Origin: Flammeovirgaceae bacterium UBA4465 | GTDB lineage: Bacteria > Bacteroidota > Bacteroidia > Cytophagales > Cyclobacteriaceae | Direction of reading: 5' to 3' | Assembly (NCBI GenBank): GCA_905182375.1 | Contig: CAJJBF010000007.1 | Location: forward strand, 186,001 to 250,000 | DNA: 64,000 nucleotides | Part shown: positions 38,101-46,721 of the stretch, piece after piece | Numbering within the stretch: position 1 is the stretch's first letter | Layout of the letters: each line of letters begins with the position of its first letter | The notes under the pieces: model-generated | Database searches by the model: none | What the model saw: the letters and a program-made list of their open reading frames with translations, nothing else | Told to the model about the DNA's origin: nothing | Translations under genes and position numbers: made by a program

Positions 38101-38877
38101 ATGGGAAAAATTATATCAGTTGCCAATCAAAAAGGTGGCGTCGGAAAGACGACCACTGCAATCAACCTTGCGGCAAGTCTGGCAGCATTAGAGTTTAATA
38201 CCCTCATTGTAGACGCTGATCCTCAAGCCAATGCCACTTCTGGCGTGGGTTTAGACCCTAATCAAATTACGACGGGTATTTATGAATGTATGATCAACGG
38301 AATCGCAGTAAAGGACAGTGTCCACAAAACAAATATTAAGTACTTAGACATCCTCCCCTCTCATATCAATTTGGTGGGAGCAGAGGTTGAAATGATCAAT
38401 TTGGACAATCGCGAAGACAAAATGAAAAGTGTGCTCAACGAGGTCAGGGAGAATTATGATTTTATCATTATTGACTGCTCGCCTTCCTTGGGTCTCATTA
38501 CCATCAATGCTTTGACCGCTTCTGACTCAGTAATTGTTCCTGTTCAATGTGAATATTTTGCTCTAGAAGGTTTGGGGAAATTATTGAATACGATTAAAAT
38601 AATTCAAACTCGACTGAATACAGCCCTCCAAATTGAAGGTATTTTGATGACCATGTACGACATTAGACTCAACTTATCTAATCAAGTGGTGGGTGAAATA
38701 AGAACCCATTTTAAAACGATCGCTTTCGAAACCATTATTCCCAGAAATGTGAAGCTCAGCGAATCACCAAGTTTTGGATTACCTGTAATTTCTCATGATG
38801 CGGATAGCAAAGGGGCTACGAGTTATATAAACCTAGCAAAAGAAATTTTAAGACGTAATCAAATTAAAGCTGCTTAA
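38101..38877 (+). CDS. parA: Chromosome partitioning ATPase ParA (Soj)
   Basis: A 258-residue Walker-type ATPase. KGGVGKTTTAINLAASLA with the deviant Walker A motif begins at residue 11, the A' motif is LIVDADPQANATSG, and Walker B is DFIIIDCSPSLGL. There is no N-terminal DNA-binding helix-turn-helix, so it is the chromosomal (type Ib-like) ParA. With ParB directly downstream it segregates the origin region. No parS copy (TGTTTCACGTGAAACA-like) is visible nearby. The gene heads a unit with parB, a DUF5683 gene, dapB and lepB. Confidence 0.96.
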   Translation: MGKIISVANQKGGVGKTTTAINLAASLAALEFNTLIVDADPQANATSGVGLDPNQITTGIYECMINGIAVKDSVHKTNIKYLDILPSHINLVGAEVEMINLDNREDKMKSVLNEVRENYDFIIIDCSPSLGLITINALTASDSVIVPVQCEYFALEGLGKLLNTIKIIQTRLNTALQIEGILMTMYDIRLNLSNQVVGEIRTHFKTIAFETIIPRNVKLSESPSFGLPVISHDADSKGATSYINLAKEILRRNQIKAA

Positions 38878-38878
38878 A

Positions 38879-39772
38879 ATGGCCGCAAAGAAAAATACAG
38901 GTTTAGGTAAAGGTTTGGGGGCATTGCTTTCAGAGCCCTCCTTAATCGTCCATGAATTGAATGCGGAGCCCATGATCCGTGATCGATCTCCCCTTATTGG
39001 GGAAATCTCAATTTCTCAAATTGAAGTAAACCCCTTTCAACCGAGATCTTATTTTAATGAAGAGGCGCTTAATGATCTGGCACAATCTATTCAAGTTCAA
39101 GGTATCATTCAACCCATCACAGTACGAAAGCTTTCTGAGAATAAATATCAACTTATTTCTGGGGAACGTCGCCTTCAAGCTTCTAAAAAAGCCGGTTTAG
39201 AACAAATTCCTGCTTACATAAGGCTAGCAGATGATCAACAGATGCTTGAAATGGCATTGATAGAAAACATTCAAAGAGAAAATCTAAATGCCATTGAAAT
39301 TGCTTTGAGTTACCAAAGATTACTTTCTGAATGTGATTTAAAGCAAGAGCAATTGGGAGATAGAGTAGGTAAAAATAGATCTACTGTGACCAATTATTTA
39401 CGTCTATTAAAACTACCGCCTGATATTCAAATTGGATTAAGAGACAACCTTTTGTCTATGGGGCATGCCCGCTCACTTATTGTGATAGATGATATAGCGT
39501 TGCAATTAGAGGTATTTCAGAAAATTTTGTCTGAGGGTTTATCTGTCAGAAAAACTGAATCTATAGTAAGAAGTCTCGTTAATAATAAACCCAACAATCC
39601 GGTTGAGGCTGCCGTCATGACTCCTGAAATAGAAAAAGTCCAAAGACAACTCTCCTCGCATTTCGGAACGATGATAAAAATTAAATCAAAAAACAATGCT
39701 AAAGGTGAAATCAGTATTCCTTTTACATCGGTTAATGAACTCAATAGGATCTTGGATCTCCTCGAGATATAA
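38879..39772 (+). CDS. parB: Chromosome partitioning protein ParB
   Basis: A 297-residue ParB/Spo0J. The N-terminal GLGKGLGALLSE is the ParA-contacting tail; IEVNPFQPRSYFNEEALNDLAQSIQVQGIIQPITVRK and the CTP-binding GERRLQAS box come next, then MALIENIQRENLNAIEIALSYQ and a helix-turn-helix (QEQLGDRVGKNRSTVTNYLRLL) that binds parS. The C-terminal dimer domain ends in LNRILDLLEI. It starts one base after the parA stop. Its end overlaps the next gene by 38 bases. Confidence 0.96.
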   Translation: MAAKKNTGLGKGLGALLSEPSLIVHELNAEPMIRDRSPLIGEISISQIEVNPFQPRSYFNEEALNDLAQSIQVQGIIQPITVRKLSENKYQLISGERRLQASKKAGLEQIPAYIRLADDQQMLEMALIENIQRENLNAIEIALSYQRLLSECDLKQEQLGDRVGKNRSTVTNYLRLLKLPPDIQIGLRDNLLSMGHARSLIVIDDIALQLEVFQKILSEGLSVRKTESIVRSLVNNKPNNPVEAAVMTPEIEKVQRQLSSHFGTMIKIKSKNNAKGEISIPFTSVNELNRILDLLEI

Positions 39773-40343
39773 ATTACTCTTTGCCCTTTCTTGGATATGT
39801 TGTAGCTTTTTTTACAGCCATGCACAAGAGAAATTCAGATTGGATACGAGCTTTTTGAATATGGATTCGGATATGTATTTCAAGGAGATTTCAAAAGTTG
39901 ATCCTATGAAATCAGCCATGCTTTCAGCCATACTGCCCGGATTAGGCCAAATTAATAATAAGCAGGCCTTTAAAGTTCCCTTTGTCTACGCCGGGTTTAT
40001 GGGTTTCGCGCATTTCATCAATGAAAACAATAAACTTTATCATACTTTTAGAAATGCCTATCTCGCAACTACTGATAACCGCTTAGATACTGAAAATAAA
40101 ATTGAAGGGCAATTCAGCTCTAGTGCTCTTAAGCAACAAGCCGATAATTTAAAGCGAGACCGAGATTATTTGGTTTTACTCATGACCTTATTTTATTTGA
40201 CGAATGTGGCTGACGCCTATATTTCAGGACACTTACGGGAATTTAAAATTAATGACTCTTTTTTGGCACAATTGCGACCTGCTATTGAATCAACTCCCTT
40301 ATCTTCGCCCGTGTTTGGATTCTCACTAAAAATTTCTTTCTAA
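39735..40343 (+). CDS. DUF5683 family secreted protein
   Basis: About 202 residues from the ATG at 39735, which lies in the end of parB in another frame. The N-terminus to about residue 30 is a signal peptide (ALSWICCSFFYSHAQ). Then comes the DUF5683 core: PMKSAMLSAILPGLGQINNKQAFKVPFVYAGFMGFAHFI, a YHTFRNAYLATTDN stretch, and YLVLLMTLFYLTNVADAYISGHL. In Bacteroidota this family follows parB and precedes dapB. An envelope role is likely from the signal peptide; function is unknown. An earlier in-frame ATG (39696) is less likely because it adds a polar stretch before the signal. Confidence 0.88.
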   Translation: MNSIGSWISSRYKLLFALSWICCSFFYSHAQEKFRLDTSFLNMDSDMYFKEISKVDPMKSAMLSAILPGLGQINNKQAFKVPFVYAGFMGFAHFINENNKLYHTFRNAYLATTDNRLDTENKIEGQFSSSALKQQADNLKRDRDYLVLLMTLFYLTNVADAYISGHLREFKINDSFLAQLRPAIESTPLSSPVFGFSLKISF

Positions 40344-40351
40344 CGTTCACG

Positions 40352-41065
40352 ATGAATATTGCGCTGATAGGTTATGGTAAAATGGGGAAGTCCATTGAAA
40401 AAATGGCTACTCAAAGGGGTCATCATATCTCTTCAATTGTAGATTTGGATAGCCAAGAAAAATTATCTGAAATCGCGCCTGATAACACGGATGTCGTCAT
40501 TGAGTTTTCAAATCCTTCTTCCGCATTTGACAATATAGGCGCTTGTTTGAGACAAAAAGTACCAGTAATATCGGGCACAACCGGATGGCTCGATCAATTA
40601 CCTGACATTGAGGAACTCTGTGTCGCTCATCAAGGAACTTTTTTAACCGCTTCGAATTTTAGTTTGGGAGTCAATATCTTTTTCAAACTCAATGAATGGT
40701 TGAGTCAAGTCATGGGACAATTTCCAGATTACAAAATAGATATTGAGGAAACCCACCATTTACAAAAATTAGATAAACCCAGCGGTACAGCCATAACCCT
40801 GGCCGAAGACATTATCAAGACCCATCCTCACTATCGTCGCTGGGCCCTCGATGCTTCCAAGGAAAACGATATAAAAATAGCTTCTTTTAGACAAGAAGAA
40901 GTAGCCGGAAAGCATGTAATCAAATACCATTCTTCCATCGATACAATAGCAATAACTCACGAAGCCCACTCGAGAGAGGGCTTTGCTTTGGGAGCGGTAC
41001 TCGTTGCTGAATGGATTCAGGACAAAAAAGGTATTTTTACCATGAATGATTTTATAAAAATATAA
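40352..41065 (+). CDS. dapB: 4-hydroxy-tetrahydrodipicolinate reductase
   Basis: A 237-residue enzyme of lysine and meso-diaminopimelate synthesis that reduces HTPA with NAD(P)H. The dinucleotide motif GYGKMG is at residues 7-12; FSNPSSAFDNI, GTTGWL and ASNFSLGVNIFFKLNE follow; the catalytic/substrate box reads EETHHLQKLDKPSGTAITLAE. It is shorter than the about 270-residue enterobacterial form, as is usual in Bacteroidota. Gene order parB-DUF5683-dapB-lepB links cell-wall precursor supply with segregation genes only by position. Confidence 0.96.
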   Translation: MNIALIGYGKMGKSIEKMATQRGHHISSIVDLDSQEKLSEIAPDNTDVVIEFSNPSSAFDNIGACLRQKVPVISGTTGWLDQLPDIEELCVAHQGTFLTASNFSLGVNIFFKLNEWLSQVMGQFPDYKIDIEETHHLQKLDKPSGTAITLAEDIIKTHPHYRRWALDASKENDIKIASFRQEEVAGKHVIKYHSSIDTIAITHEAHSREGFALGAVLVAEWIQDKKGIFTMNDFIKI

Positions 41066-41074
41066 CACACTTAT

Positions 41075-42508
41075 ATGTATTTCAATGATTTTAGTATGAT
41101 CTCCTTTGCAACCCTAATGCTGGGAGCATATTTACTGCAAGCAATTGCCTATTATAAATTCTTTGTAAAGTCTGAGCAGCCAGGATGGATAGGTTTTATA
41201 CCACTTTATAACTATTACATTCATTTACAAATCGTTGGTCGGCCCAAATGGTGGATGCTCTTATTATTTGTGCCTGTAGCCAATTTCTTTGTCGCCCTAA
41301 CCATTCACCTGGACTTACTTAAATCATTCCAAAGATATCGTTATGTAGACCAAGTTTTAGGGGTTCTATTCGCACCTTTTTATATGGTTTATGTTGCCTT
41401 TGGTCCGACTACCTACCTTGGTAAAGCTACTGATTTACCCAAAGTTCAAAAAGGCCCTTTTAAAGAATGGTTTGAGGCTATTGTTTTTGCGGTTTTTGCG
41501 GCTACCATCATTCGATGGGCATTCATGGAGGCTTATGTCATTCCAACACCTTCGATGGAGCGTTCTCTTCTGGTCGGTGACTTTCTTTTTGTAAGTAAGT
41601 TAGAGTACGGTCCTAGAACACCTAAAACTCCACTGCAATTACCCCTAACTCATGCCAAAGTTTGGGGAACCGATCTCCCTTCCTATTTCAGCGGAATACA
41701 GCTTCCTCAATTTCGACTACCAAGTTTAGGTCGTGTGGAGAGAAACGATGTAGTCGTATTTAACTATCCCCCAGAGTTTGAAAATCCTAAAGACTTAAGA
41801 ACGCATTACATCAAAAGGTGTGTAGGTGTTTCCGGTGATGTGATTGAAGTAAAATATGGGCAAGTACACATCAACCAAGCCGTCGCTGATAATCCTGAAT
41901 TCATGCAAATGCGGTATTTTGTTGAAACAGATCAAAATATCAAGGATCGAATTTTTCGAGAAAATAATATTTGGGAATACTACCCCTCTTTCGGTTCAGA
42001 TAATCGCAAAGGTTATATCATTAATACCACTGAAAGTTCTGCCAATCAGCTAGCTAATCTTAGTTTTATCAAAAGTGTTGACCTTCAACTTGATTATGAA
42101 GATAAAATAGAGTCTCGAATATTTCCAAATGCTGAATATTATCCCTGGAATGGAGATCATTATGGTCCACTCCTTATTCCTTACAAAGGTATGACCATTG
42201 ATATAAACGACTCAACCCTCGCGATGTATGGAAGTACCATAAGCAATTATGAGGAACAAGGAATCGTTGAAATCATAGAGGATCAATTACTCATAGCAGG
42301 TCAACCGGTCATGAAATATACTTTTGCTAAAAATTATTATTTCATGATGGGTGATAATCGTCATAATTCTTTGGATTCTAGGTATTTTGGATTTGTTTCG
42401 GAAGATTTTATTGTAGGAGAAGCCTCCTTTATTTGGCTTTCTTTGGATGATAAAGCGGATCTGTTTGACAAAATACGCTGGGGACGGCTTTTCAATACCA
42501 TCAACTGA
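41075..42508 (+). CDS. lepB: Signal peptidase I with N-terminal membrane extension
   Basis: A 477-residue S26 signal peptidase. The first about 120 residues form a separate domain with three or four hydrophobic segments (including GWIGFIPLYNYYIHLQIVGRPKWWMLLL), resembling a DUF5684-type module. The peptidase follows: membrane anchor near 140, nucleophile Ser160 in PTPSMERSLLVGDFLFVSK, general base Lys247 in THYIKRCVGVSGDVIEV, and GDNRHNSLDSRYFGFV near the end. It removes signal peptides of exported proteins. A long insertion of about 120 residues separates the Lys box and the GDN box. All catalytic residues are in place. Confidence 0.95.
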   Translation: MYFNDFSMISFATLMLGAYLLQAIAYYKFFVKSEQPGWIGFIPLYNYYIHLQIVGRPKWWMLLLFVPVANFFVALTIHLDLLKSFQRYRYVDQVLGVLFAPFYMVYVAFGPTTYLGKATDLPKVQKGPFKEWFEAIVFAVFAATIIRWAFMEAYVIPTPSMERSLLVGDFLFVSKLEYGPRTPKTPLQLPLTHAKVWGTDLPSYFSGIQLPQFRLPSLGRVERNDVVVFNYPPEFENPKDLRTHYIKRCVGVSGDVIEVKYGQVHINQAVADNPEFMQMRYFVETDQNIKDRIFRENNIWEYYPSFGSDNRKGYIINTTESSANQLANLSFIKSVDLQLDYEDKIESRIFPNAEYYPWNGDHYGPLLIPYKGMTIDINDSTLAMYGSTISNYEEQGIVEIIEDQLLIAGQPVMKYTFAKNYYFMMGDNRHNSLDSRYFGFVSEDFIVGEASFIWLSLDDKADLFDKIRWGRLFNTIN

Positions 42509-42533
42509 TTAATTTCTTAATCATTAAAAACTA

Positions 42534-43196
42534 CTACCAAAGTATAGGTTGCTGGCCGTTCTTGATTAAAAAATAATTGGCTTTACTAAAATGTTCATTC
42601 CCCTGAAATCCACGATAGCATGAAAGGGGTGAAGGATGTGCAGAAGTTAATATTAGATGTTTTTCATCATCAATCAATCCCTTTTTTCGACCGGCAAAAG
42701 CGCCCCATAAAAGAAAAACTAAATTTTGTTTTTTATTAGACAAATGAAGGATCACCTGATCGGTAAAACGTTCCCATCCTAAATGCTTGTGTGATCCAGG
42801 CTGGGACGCCTCAACCGTTAAAATAGCATTCAACAAGAGTACCCCCTGCTCAGCCCAACGTACCAAAGATCCCTCTTGGGGAATCTCATTTCCTAAATCT
42901 CGTTTTATCTCCTTTAAAATATTCAATAATGATGGCGGAATCATCGCGCCCTTTTTAACAGAAAAAGACAATCCATGAGCTTGATCCACTCCGTGGTAAG
43001 GATCTTGACCCAGAATAACCACCTTTGTTTGGTGAAAAGAACACAATTCAAAAGCTTTGAAAATATCATTTTTATCTGGGTATATTTTTTCTGATGCATA
43101 GGCCAATAGTACCTTGTCAATCAAACTTTTATAATAAGGCTTATGGTAACTTTTCTCTAAGATGGCTTGCCAAGAGGGTTCATTAATTGAAAGCAC
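42534..43196 (-). CDS. ung: Uracil-DNA glycosylase
   Basis: A 220-residue family 1 UDG that removes uracil from DNA. The water-activating motif GQDPYHG is at residues 63-69 with the aspartate at 65, followed by GLSFSV; the uracil-binding VFLLWGAFAGRKK stretch and the DNA-intercalation loop HPSPLSCYRGFQG near residue 188 are present. The gene is convergent with lepB and divergent from apaG. Nothing unusual. Confidence 0.97.
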   Translation of the reverse strand: MLSINEPSWQAILEKSYHKPYYKSLIDKVLLAYASEKIYPDKNDIFKAFELCSFHQTKVVILGQDPYHGVDQAHGLSFSVKKGAMIPPSLLNILKEIKRDLGNEIPQEGSLVRWAEQGVLLLNAILTVEASQPGSHKHLGWERFTDQVILHLSNKKQNLVFLLWGAFAGRKKGLIDDEKHLILTSAHPSPLSCYRGFQGNEHFSKANYFLIKNGQQPILW

Positions 43197-43419
43197 AGAT
43201 GATGATTAAATTATACATATAGATGTAAATTAAAATAAATTACGGTGACTCTTATTTTTGGCAGGTATTTCCATTTTAACCCTTATTTTGAATAAGAATC
43301 TTTCTTTATTTTAATACGGATTTTCTAGAGGTCTTGGAAATAAACAATAAGCTTTATATATTGCTTTTAAGGGACGATTATATTCAATAAACCCATTCCC
43401 GATTAAGAAGATTTTAATT

Positions 43420-43806
43420 ATGGTTACAGATATTACCGAAGATGTAAAAGTGAGTGTGGAGACAGCCTATCGAGCGGATTATTCAGATCCTGCCCAGAGT
43501 CATTTTGTTTTTACCTATCGCATTACTATCGAAAATCAAGGTAATAAAACAGTTCAGTTGAAACTTCGGCATTGGGAAATATTTGATACGACTTATCCAT
43601 TGAAAGAGGTTGATGGCGAAGGCGTAACGGGAAAACAACCCATCCTTGAGCCTGGACAATCACATCAATACGTATCTGGATGCAATCTCAAATCTGGTGT
43701 GGGTAAAATGGTAGGCTATTATACCATGGAACGCATCAGTGATGGCTACCAATTTAACGTAAACATCCCTGAATTTGTATTGATCAATCCTATCAAATTC
43801 AATTAA
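43420..43806 (+). CDS. apaG: ApaG/DUF525 domain protein
   Basis: A 128-residue ApaG with the fibronectin-III-like fold: FVFTYRITIENQGNKTVQLKLRHWEIFD, the pyrophosphate-type glycine-rich GEGVTGKQPILEPGQSHQYVSG, and a GYYTMER segment. The family binds nucleotide or metal in structures, and its physiological role is not settled. A -7-like TATTTTTG lies far upstream (43253-43260), 160 bases before the ATG. The next gene begins five bases after its stop. Confidence 0.94.
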   Translation: MVTDITEDVKVSVETAYRADYSDPAQSHFVFTYRITIENQGNKTVQLKLRHWEIFDTTYPLKEVDGEGVTGKQPILEPGQSHQYVSGCNLKSGVGKMVGYYTMERISDGYQFNVNIPEFVLINPIKFN

Positions 43807-43810
43807 CATT

Positions 43811-44521
43811 TTGTCGAGGCTTAGCTCCTACTTTCTAAGGGGTCTCTATTATTTAAATTACATCAACAATTCCTTGGATGGCCATCAAATACATTCTCCT
43901 TATGTTTTTAATCTTTATTCGGCGTTAATTAAAAACAACGGCAGCCGCTTCAAGCCTAGAAAAATCCATCAACAGCTCCTTAACCTTGAAGAAATCAATG
44001 CGTCGATCGCATCAAAAAAAACACATCAATACATTGCTGATCTTGTGCCTCACTTGGGTCTTCAATCTTTATTATATGTTCATTATGATTCTGGATCTCA
44101 TTCAAAAAATGTCCTCAGCCAGATTAAATTCATTTCCACCCGAATAAAGGAAACCACCTGGGTCAGCACGGGGGTAGCATCACCCCCTACTCAGAAATCA
44201 GATTTGAATGAAAAAGAGTTCGAAATTGACCCTAAGGCTTCTTTTTTTCATATCATTAACCGTGATCTCTATGAAATGGTCATATTAGACATCTCATGGA
44301 TACGCGAAGATCTGTCAGATTATCTAACGTTATTGTCATCAATACATCAACCACCAAAAGCAATCCTTTTTCTGAATATACATCTCAATCCCCAAAATCA
44401 TCAATCATGGAAAAGCATCACCAATGATGCGAAGATCTCATTGACCATTGATTTATTCCACATTGGGCTGGTTTTTCTTAATTTAAAAATGGAAAAACAG
44501 CATTTTGTTCTAAAGAGTTGA
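43811..44521 (+). CDS. Degenerate SAM-methyltransferase-like protein
   Basis: A 236-residue soluble protein beginning with TTG at 43811, since no ATG is available before the conserved-looking start. The ends match a Bacteroidota family usually annotated as class I methyltransferase: DGHQIHSPYVFNLYSALI at the N-terminus and SITNDAKISLTIDLFHIGLVFLNLKMEKQHFVLK at the C-terminus. The middle, where a glycine-rich SAM motif (motif I, GxGxG) should be, has GLQSLLYVHYDSGSHSKN and no such motif. I infer a divergent member that has probably lost SAM binding. It lies five bases after apaG. Confidence 0.65.
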   Translation: MSRLSSYFLRGLYYLNYINNSLDGHQIHSPYVFNLYSALIKNNGSRFKPRKIHQQLLNLEEINASIASKKTHQYIADLVPHLGLQSLLYVHYDSGSHSKNVLSQIKFISTRIKETTWVSTGVASPPTQKSDLNEKEFEIDPKASFFHIINRDLYEMVILDISWIREDLSDYLTLLSSIHQPPKAILFLNIHLNPQNHQSWKSITNDAKISLTIDLFHIGLVFLNLKMEKQHFVLKS

Positions 44522-44569
44522 TCAAATATTTACGGTATCCTTTAAATTTGTAAAAAATTATTGAATTTA

Positions 44570-45505
44570 ATGTCAGATCATCAAAACGAAGTCCCGAGTC
44601 TTCTCTCCGATCCTCAACTCCCAAAAAAAAATAATAAGACTCTAAAAATTGGAATGACTTTAGCCATAATGGCCATTGCGTTACTTGTTTATTTTATTCA
44701 GGACGAACAGCAACAAAATTTGCTGAAAGAAGAAGCTTTGACCGCCGCATTTTTACAACTGGACTCTCTCTCCAATGAGCTAGATAAACGCATATTAACC
44801 ATCTCTCAACTGGGTGGTGAGATAGATACATTGGTAGGTATCAAGCAAAAACTTGAGGAAGAAAAAATGTATTTTCTAAATAAAGACCAACGACAAAAAA
44901 TAACTCTGGGTACGCTCAGAGATAAAGTAGAAGGCTACCGCCAGTTGCTTCTGATCAAAGATGAAGAAATCAATCAATTGACTCAGATAAATGAGCAGCT
45001 CACGACCGAAAATATCGAATTAAAAAATGAAACACAGGCGCTCAATCAGTCAATCAATGATATAAAGCTAGAAAAAAAAGATCTCAATCAAAAGGTACAA
45101 TTGCTGTCAAAGCTTAAAATCGAAGATTTTATCATTGCTGCAATCGATGTGAAGGGCAAAGAACGCTCAGACAGTTTTAGAAAAAAGCACATTAACCAGC
45201 TCCAAATTACTTTTGTACTGTCAGAAAATGAAGTCGCACCCATCGAGGGTAAAAAGCTATGGATCCGTGTGGTCGCTCCAGACAACAATGTGTATTATAA
45301 TGTGAATATGGGTTCTGGTTCCTTTACTTTTTTAAGTAGGGAATTATTCTATACCGCTCAAAAAGAAATTCTTTATGACCGTTCCCAACAAAGAGTCGTA
45401 GTTTATTACGAAAAAGGTACGCCTTACTTGATTGGACCACATACTGTAGAAGTTTATACGGACGACTATCTCGTTGGATCGGGAAGTTTTATTGTGAAAA
45501 GCTAG
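44570..45505 (+). CDS. Membrane-anchored coiled-coil protein of unknown function
   Basis: About 311 residues starting at the ATG at 44570 (a TTG at 44561 is in frame). One membrane helix at about residues 28-46 is followed by a coiled coil from about 50 to 185 with regular heptads (QLDSLSNELDKR, LLIKDEEINQL, LEKKDLNQKVQLLSKL), then a globular beta-rich domain to the end with KLWIRVVAPDNNVYYNVN and HTVEVYTDDYLVGSG. The C-terminal part has no motif I recognise. It lies between apaG and the rpsF operon on the same strand. Confidence 0.75.
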   Translation: MSDHQNEVPSLLSDPQLPKKNNKTLKIGMTLAIMAIALLVYFIQDEQQQNLLKEEALTAAFLQLDSLSNELDKRILTISQLGGEIDTLVGIKQKLEEEKMYFLNKDQRQKITLGTLRDKVEGYRQLLLIKDEEINQLTQINEQLTTENIELKNETQALNQSINDIKLEKKDLNQKVQLLSKLKIEDFIIAAIDVKGKERSDSFRKKHINQLQITFVLSENEVAPIEGKKLWIRVVAPDNNVYYNVNMGSGSFTFLSRELFYTAQKEILYDRSQQRVVVYYEKGTPYLIGPHTVEVYTDDYLVGSGSFIVKS

Positions 45506-45514
45506 TCAAAAAGA

Positions 45515-45544
45515 TTGATTTTTAATCAACATTAGCTATTTTCG
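45515..45544 (+). promoter_or_regulatory. Candidate promoter of the rpsF operon
   Basis: TTG at 45515-45517, a 19-base spacer and TATTTTCG at 45537-45544 (one mismatch to TAnnTTTG) match the Bacteroidota promoter form. The start would be near 45551, about 25 bases before the rpsF ATG at 45577. The TTG also lies in a small inverted repeat (TTGATT/AATCAA). Confidence 0.5.
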
Positions 45545-45576
45545 CACTCTTAAAATTACATTTTATAAATTTCAAT

Positions 45577-45945
45577 ATGAAAAAGAATTACGAAACAGTA
45601 TTCATTTTAACTCCCGTTTTGTCTGACGATCAGATGAAGGATGCTGTTCTTAAATTCATAAAAGTAATTACTGATAATAAAGGCGAAGTCATCAATGAAG
45701 AGCATTGGGGATTGAAAAAATTAGCCTATTCCATCGAGCATAAAAATACTGGATTTTATCATTTACTTGAATTTAAGGCAGATCCCTCATTGGTTTCAAA
45801 ACTAGAAATTGAACTCAGAAGAGACGAGAAAGTTATGCGATTTTTAACCGTAGCAATAGATAAGCATGCGCTTATTTACAACGAAAGAAGACGTAAAGGT
45901 GCTTTTAATAAGAAAGAAAATAAAGAGGAGGCTGCAAAAAAATGA
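45577..45945 (+). CDS. rpsF: 30S ribosomal protein S6
   Basis: A 122-residue S6 with the family start [47 protein letters not shown] in the middle, and [18 protein letters not shown] near the end, followed by a Lys/Glu-rich tail that is longer than in Escherichia coli core. It binds the 30S platform with S18. It is first of the rpsF-rpsR-rplI unit and its stop overlaps the rpsR start (ATGA). Confidence 0.98.
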   Translation: MKKNYETVFILTPVLSDDQMKDAVLKFIKVITDNKGEVINEEHWGLKKLAYSIEHKNTGFYHLLEFKADPSLVSKLEIELRRDEKVMRFLTVAIDKHALIYNERRRKGAFNKKENKEEAAKK

Positions 45946-46193
45946 CATTACAAAACGAACCAATAAATAACGATCAAGTACTTAAGAAGTACTGTAGATT
46001 CAAGAAAAGTGGAATCAAGTATATTGATTACAAAGACGGAAATTTTTTACTGAAGTTTGTAAATGATCAAGGTAAAATTTTGCCTCGCAGACTTACAGGT
46101 ACTAGTTTGAAGTTTCAACGAAAAGTAGCACAGGCGGTAAAAAGAGCAAGACATATTGCCGTTTTGCCATATGTGGCCGATTCTCTTAAATAA
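45942..46193 (+). CDS. rpsR: 30S ribosomal protein S18
   Basis: An 83-residue S18: [18 protein letters not shown], then [45 protein letters not shown]. The zinc-type cysteines of some S18 proteins are reduced to one (YCRF), so this is the zinc-free form. The ATG overlaps the end of rpsF by four bases. S6-S18 heterodimer formation explains the coupling. Confidence 0.98.
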   Translation: MTLQNEPINNDQVLKKYCRFKKSGIKYIDYKDGNFLLKFVNDQGKILPRRLTGTSLKFQRKVAQAVKRARHIAVLPYVADSLK

Positions 46194-46200
46194 AATAGTT

Positions 46201-46644
46201 ATGGATATAATATTAAGAGAAGACATCAAAGGACTGGGTTATAAGAATGACACCGTCAAAGTAAAAGCAGGATACGGAAGAAATTATCTGATTCCTAAAG
46301 GAGTGGCTATATTGGCCAGCAAATCCAATAGAAAAATGATTGATGAGAATATTCGTCAAGCCGCCCATAAAGCTGAAAAATCACTTAAAGATGCTCAAGC
46401 TATTGCTGATAAAATCGGTGAAATGATTTTAGAAATCAAAACAAAAGCAGGAGAAAGTGGGAAAATTTTCGGTGCGATTACCGCAATTCAAGCGGCTGAA
46501 GCCTTGTCAGTCAGAGGATTTGATATTGACAGAAAGAAAATAACCCTTTCTAAAGATATCAAACATGTTGGAGACCACTCAGCAGTGATTGATCTACATA
46601 AAAATGTACATCATGAAATTACCATAAGGGTGGTTACTGAATAA
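46201..46644 (+). CDS. rplI: 50S ribosomal protein L9
   Basis: A 147-residue L9 beginning at the ATG at 46201 (MDIILREDIKGLGYKNDTVKVKAGYGRNYLIPKG); an in-frame ATG at 46156 is inside rpsR and not plausible. The long connecting helix (residues 41-75) and the C-terminal RNA-binding domain (GKIFGAITAIQAAEAL, GDHSAVIDLHKNVHHEITIRV) are complete. It lies seven bases after rpsR and is followed by a clear terminator. Confidence 0.97.
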   Translation: MDIILREDIKGLGYKNDTVKVKAGYGRNYLIPKGVAILASKSNRKMIDENIRQAAHKAEKSLKDAQAIADKIGEMILEIKTKAGESGKIFGAITAIQAAEALSVRGFDIDRKKITLSKDIKHVGDHSAVIDLHKNVHHEITIRVVTE

Positions 46645-46670
46645 TTACAAACTAATTGTATAGATTTATA

Positions 46671-46701
46671 AAACCTGAAATAATATTTCAGGTTTTTTTT
46701 T
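46671..46701 (+). terminator. Rho-independent terminator after rplI
   Basis: AAACCTGAAA (46671-46680) and TTTCAGGTTT (46686-46695) form a perfect 10-bp stem with a TAATA loop and run into an unbroken T tract to 46701. It ends the rpsF-rpsR-rplI message 27 bases after the rplI stop. It is the clearest terminator in the window. Confidence 0.92.
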
Positions 46702-46721
46702 GTCCTCTAGGTAGATTAATT

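Noticed and set aside
38101-39772. parS site near parAB
   Set aside because: I looked for TGTTTCACGTGAAACA-like palindromes around the genes and saw none; sites may lie elsewhere near the origin.
45506-45576. Possible S6-S18 autoregulatory leader RNA before rpsF
   Set aside because: The leader is only about 25 bases from the predicted start and lacks the conserved CCG-containing bulge; only a short TTGATT/AATCAA hairpin is present, upstream of the start.
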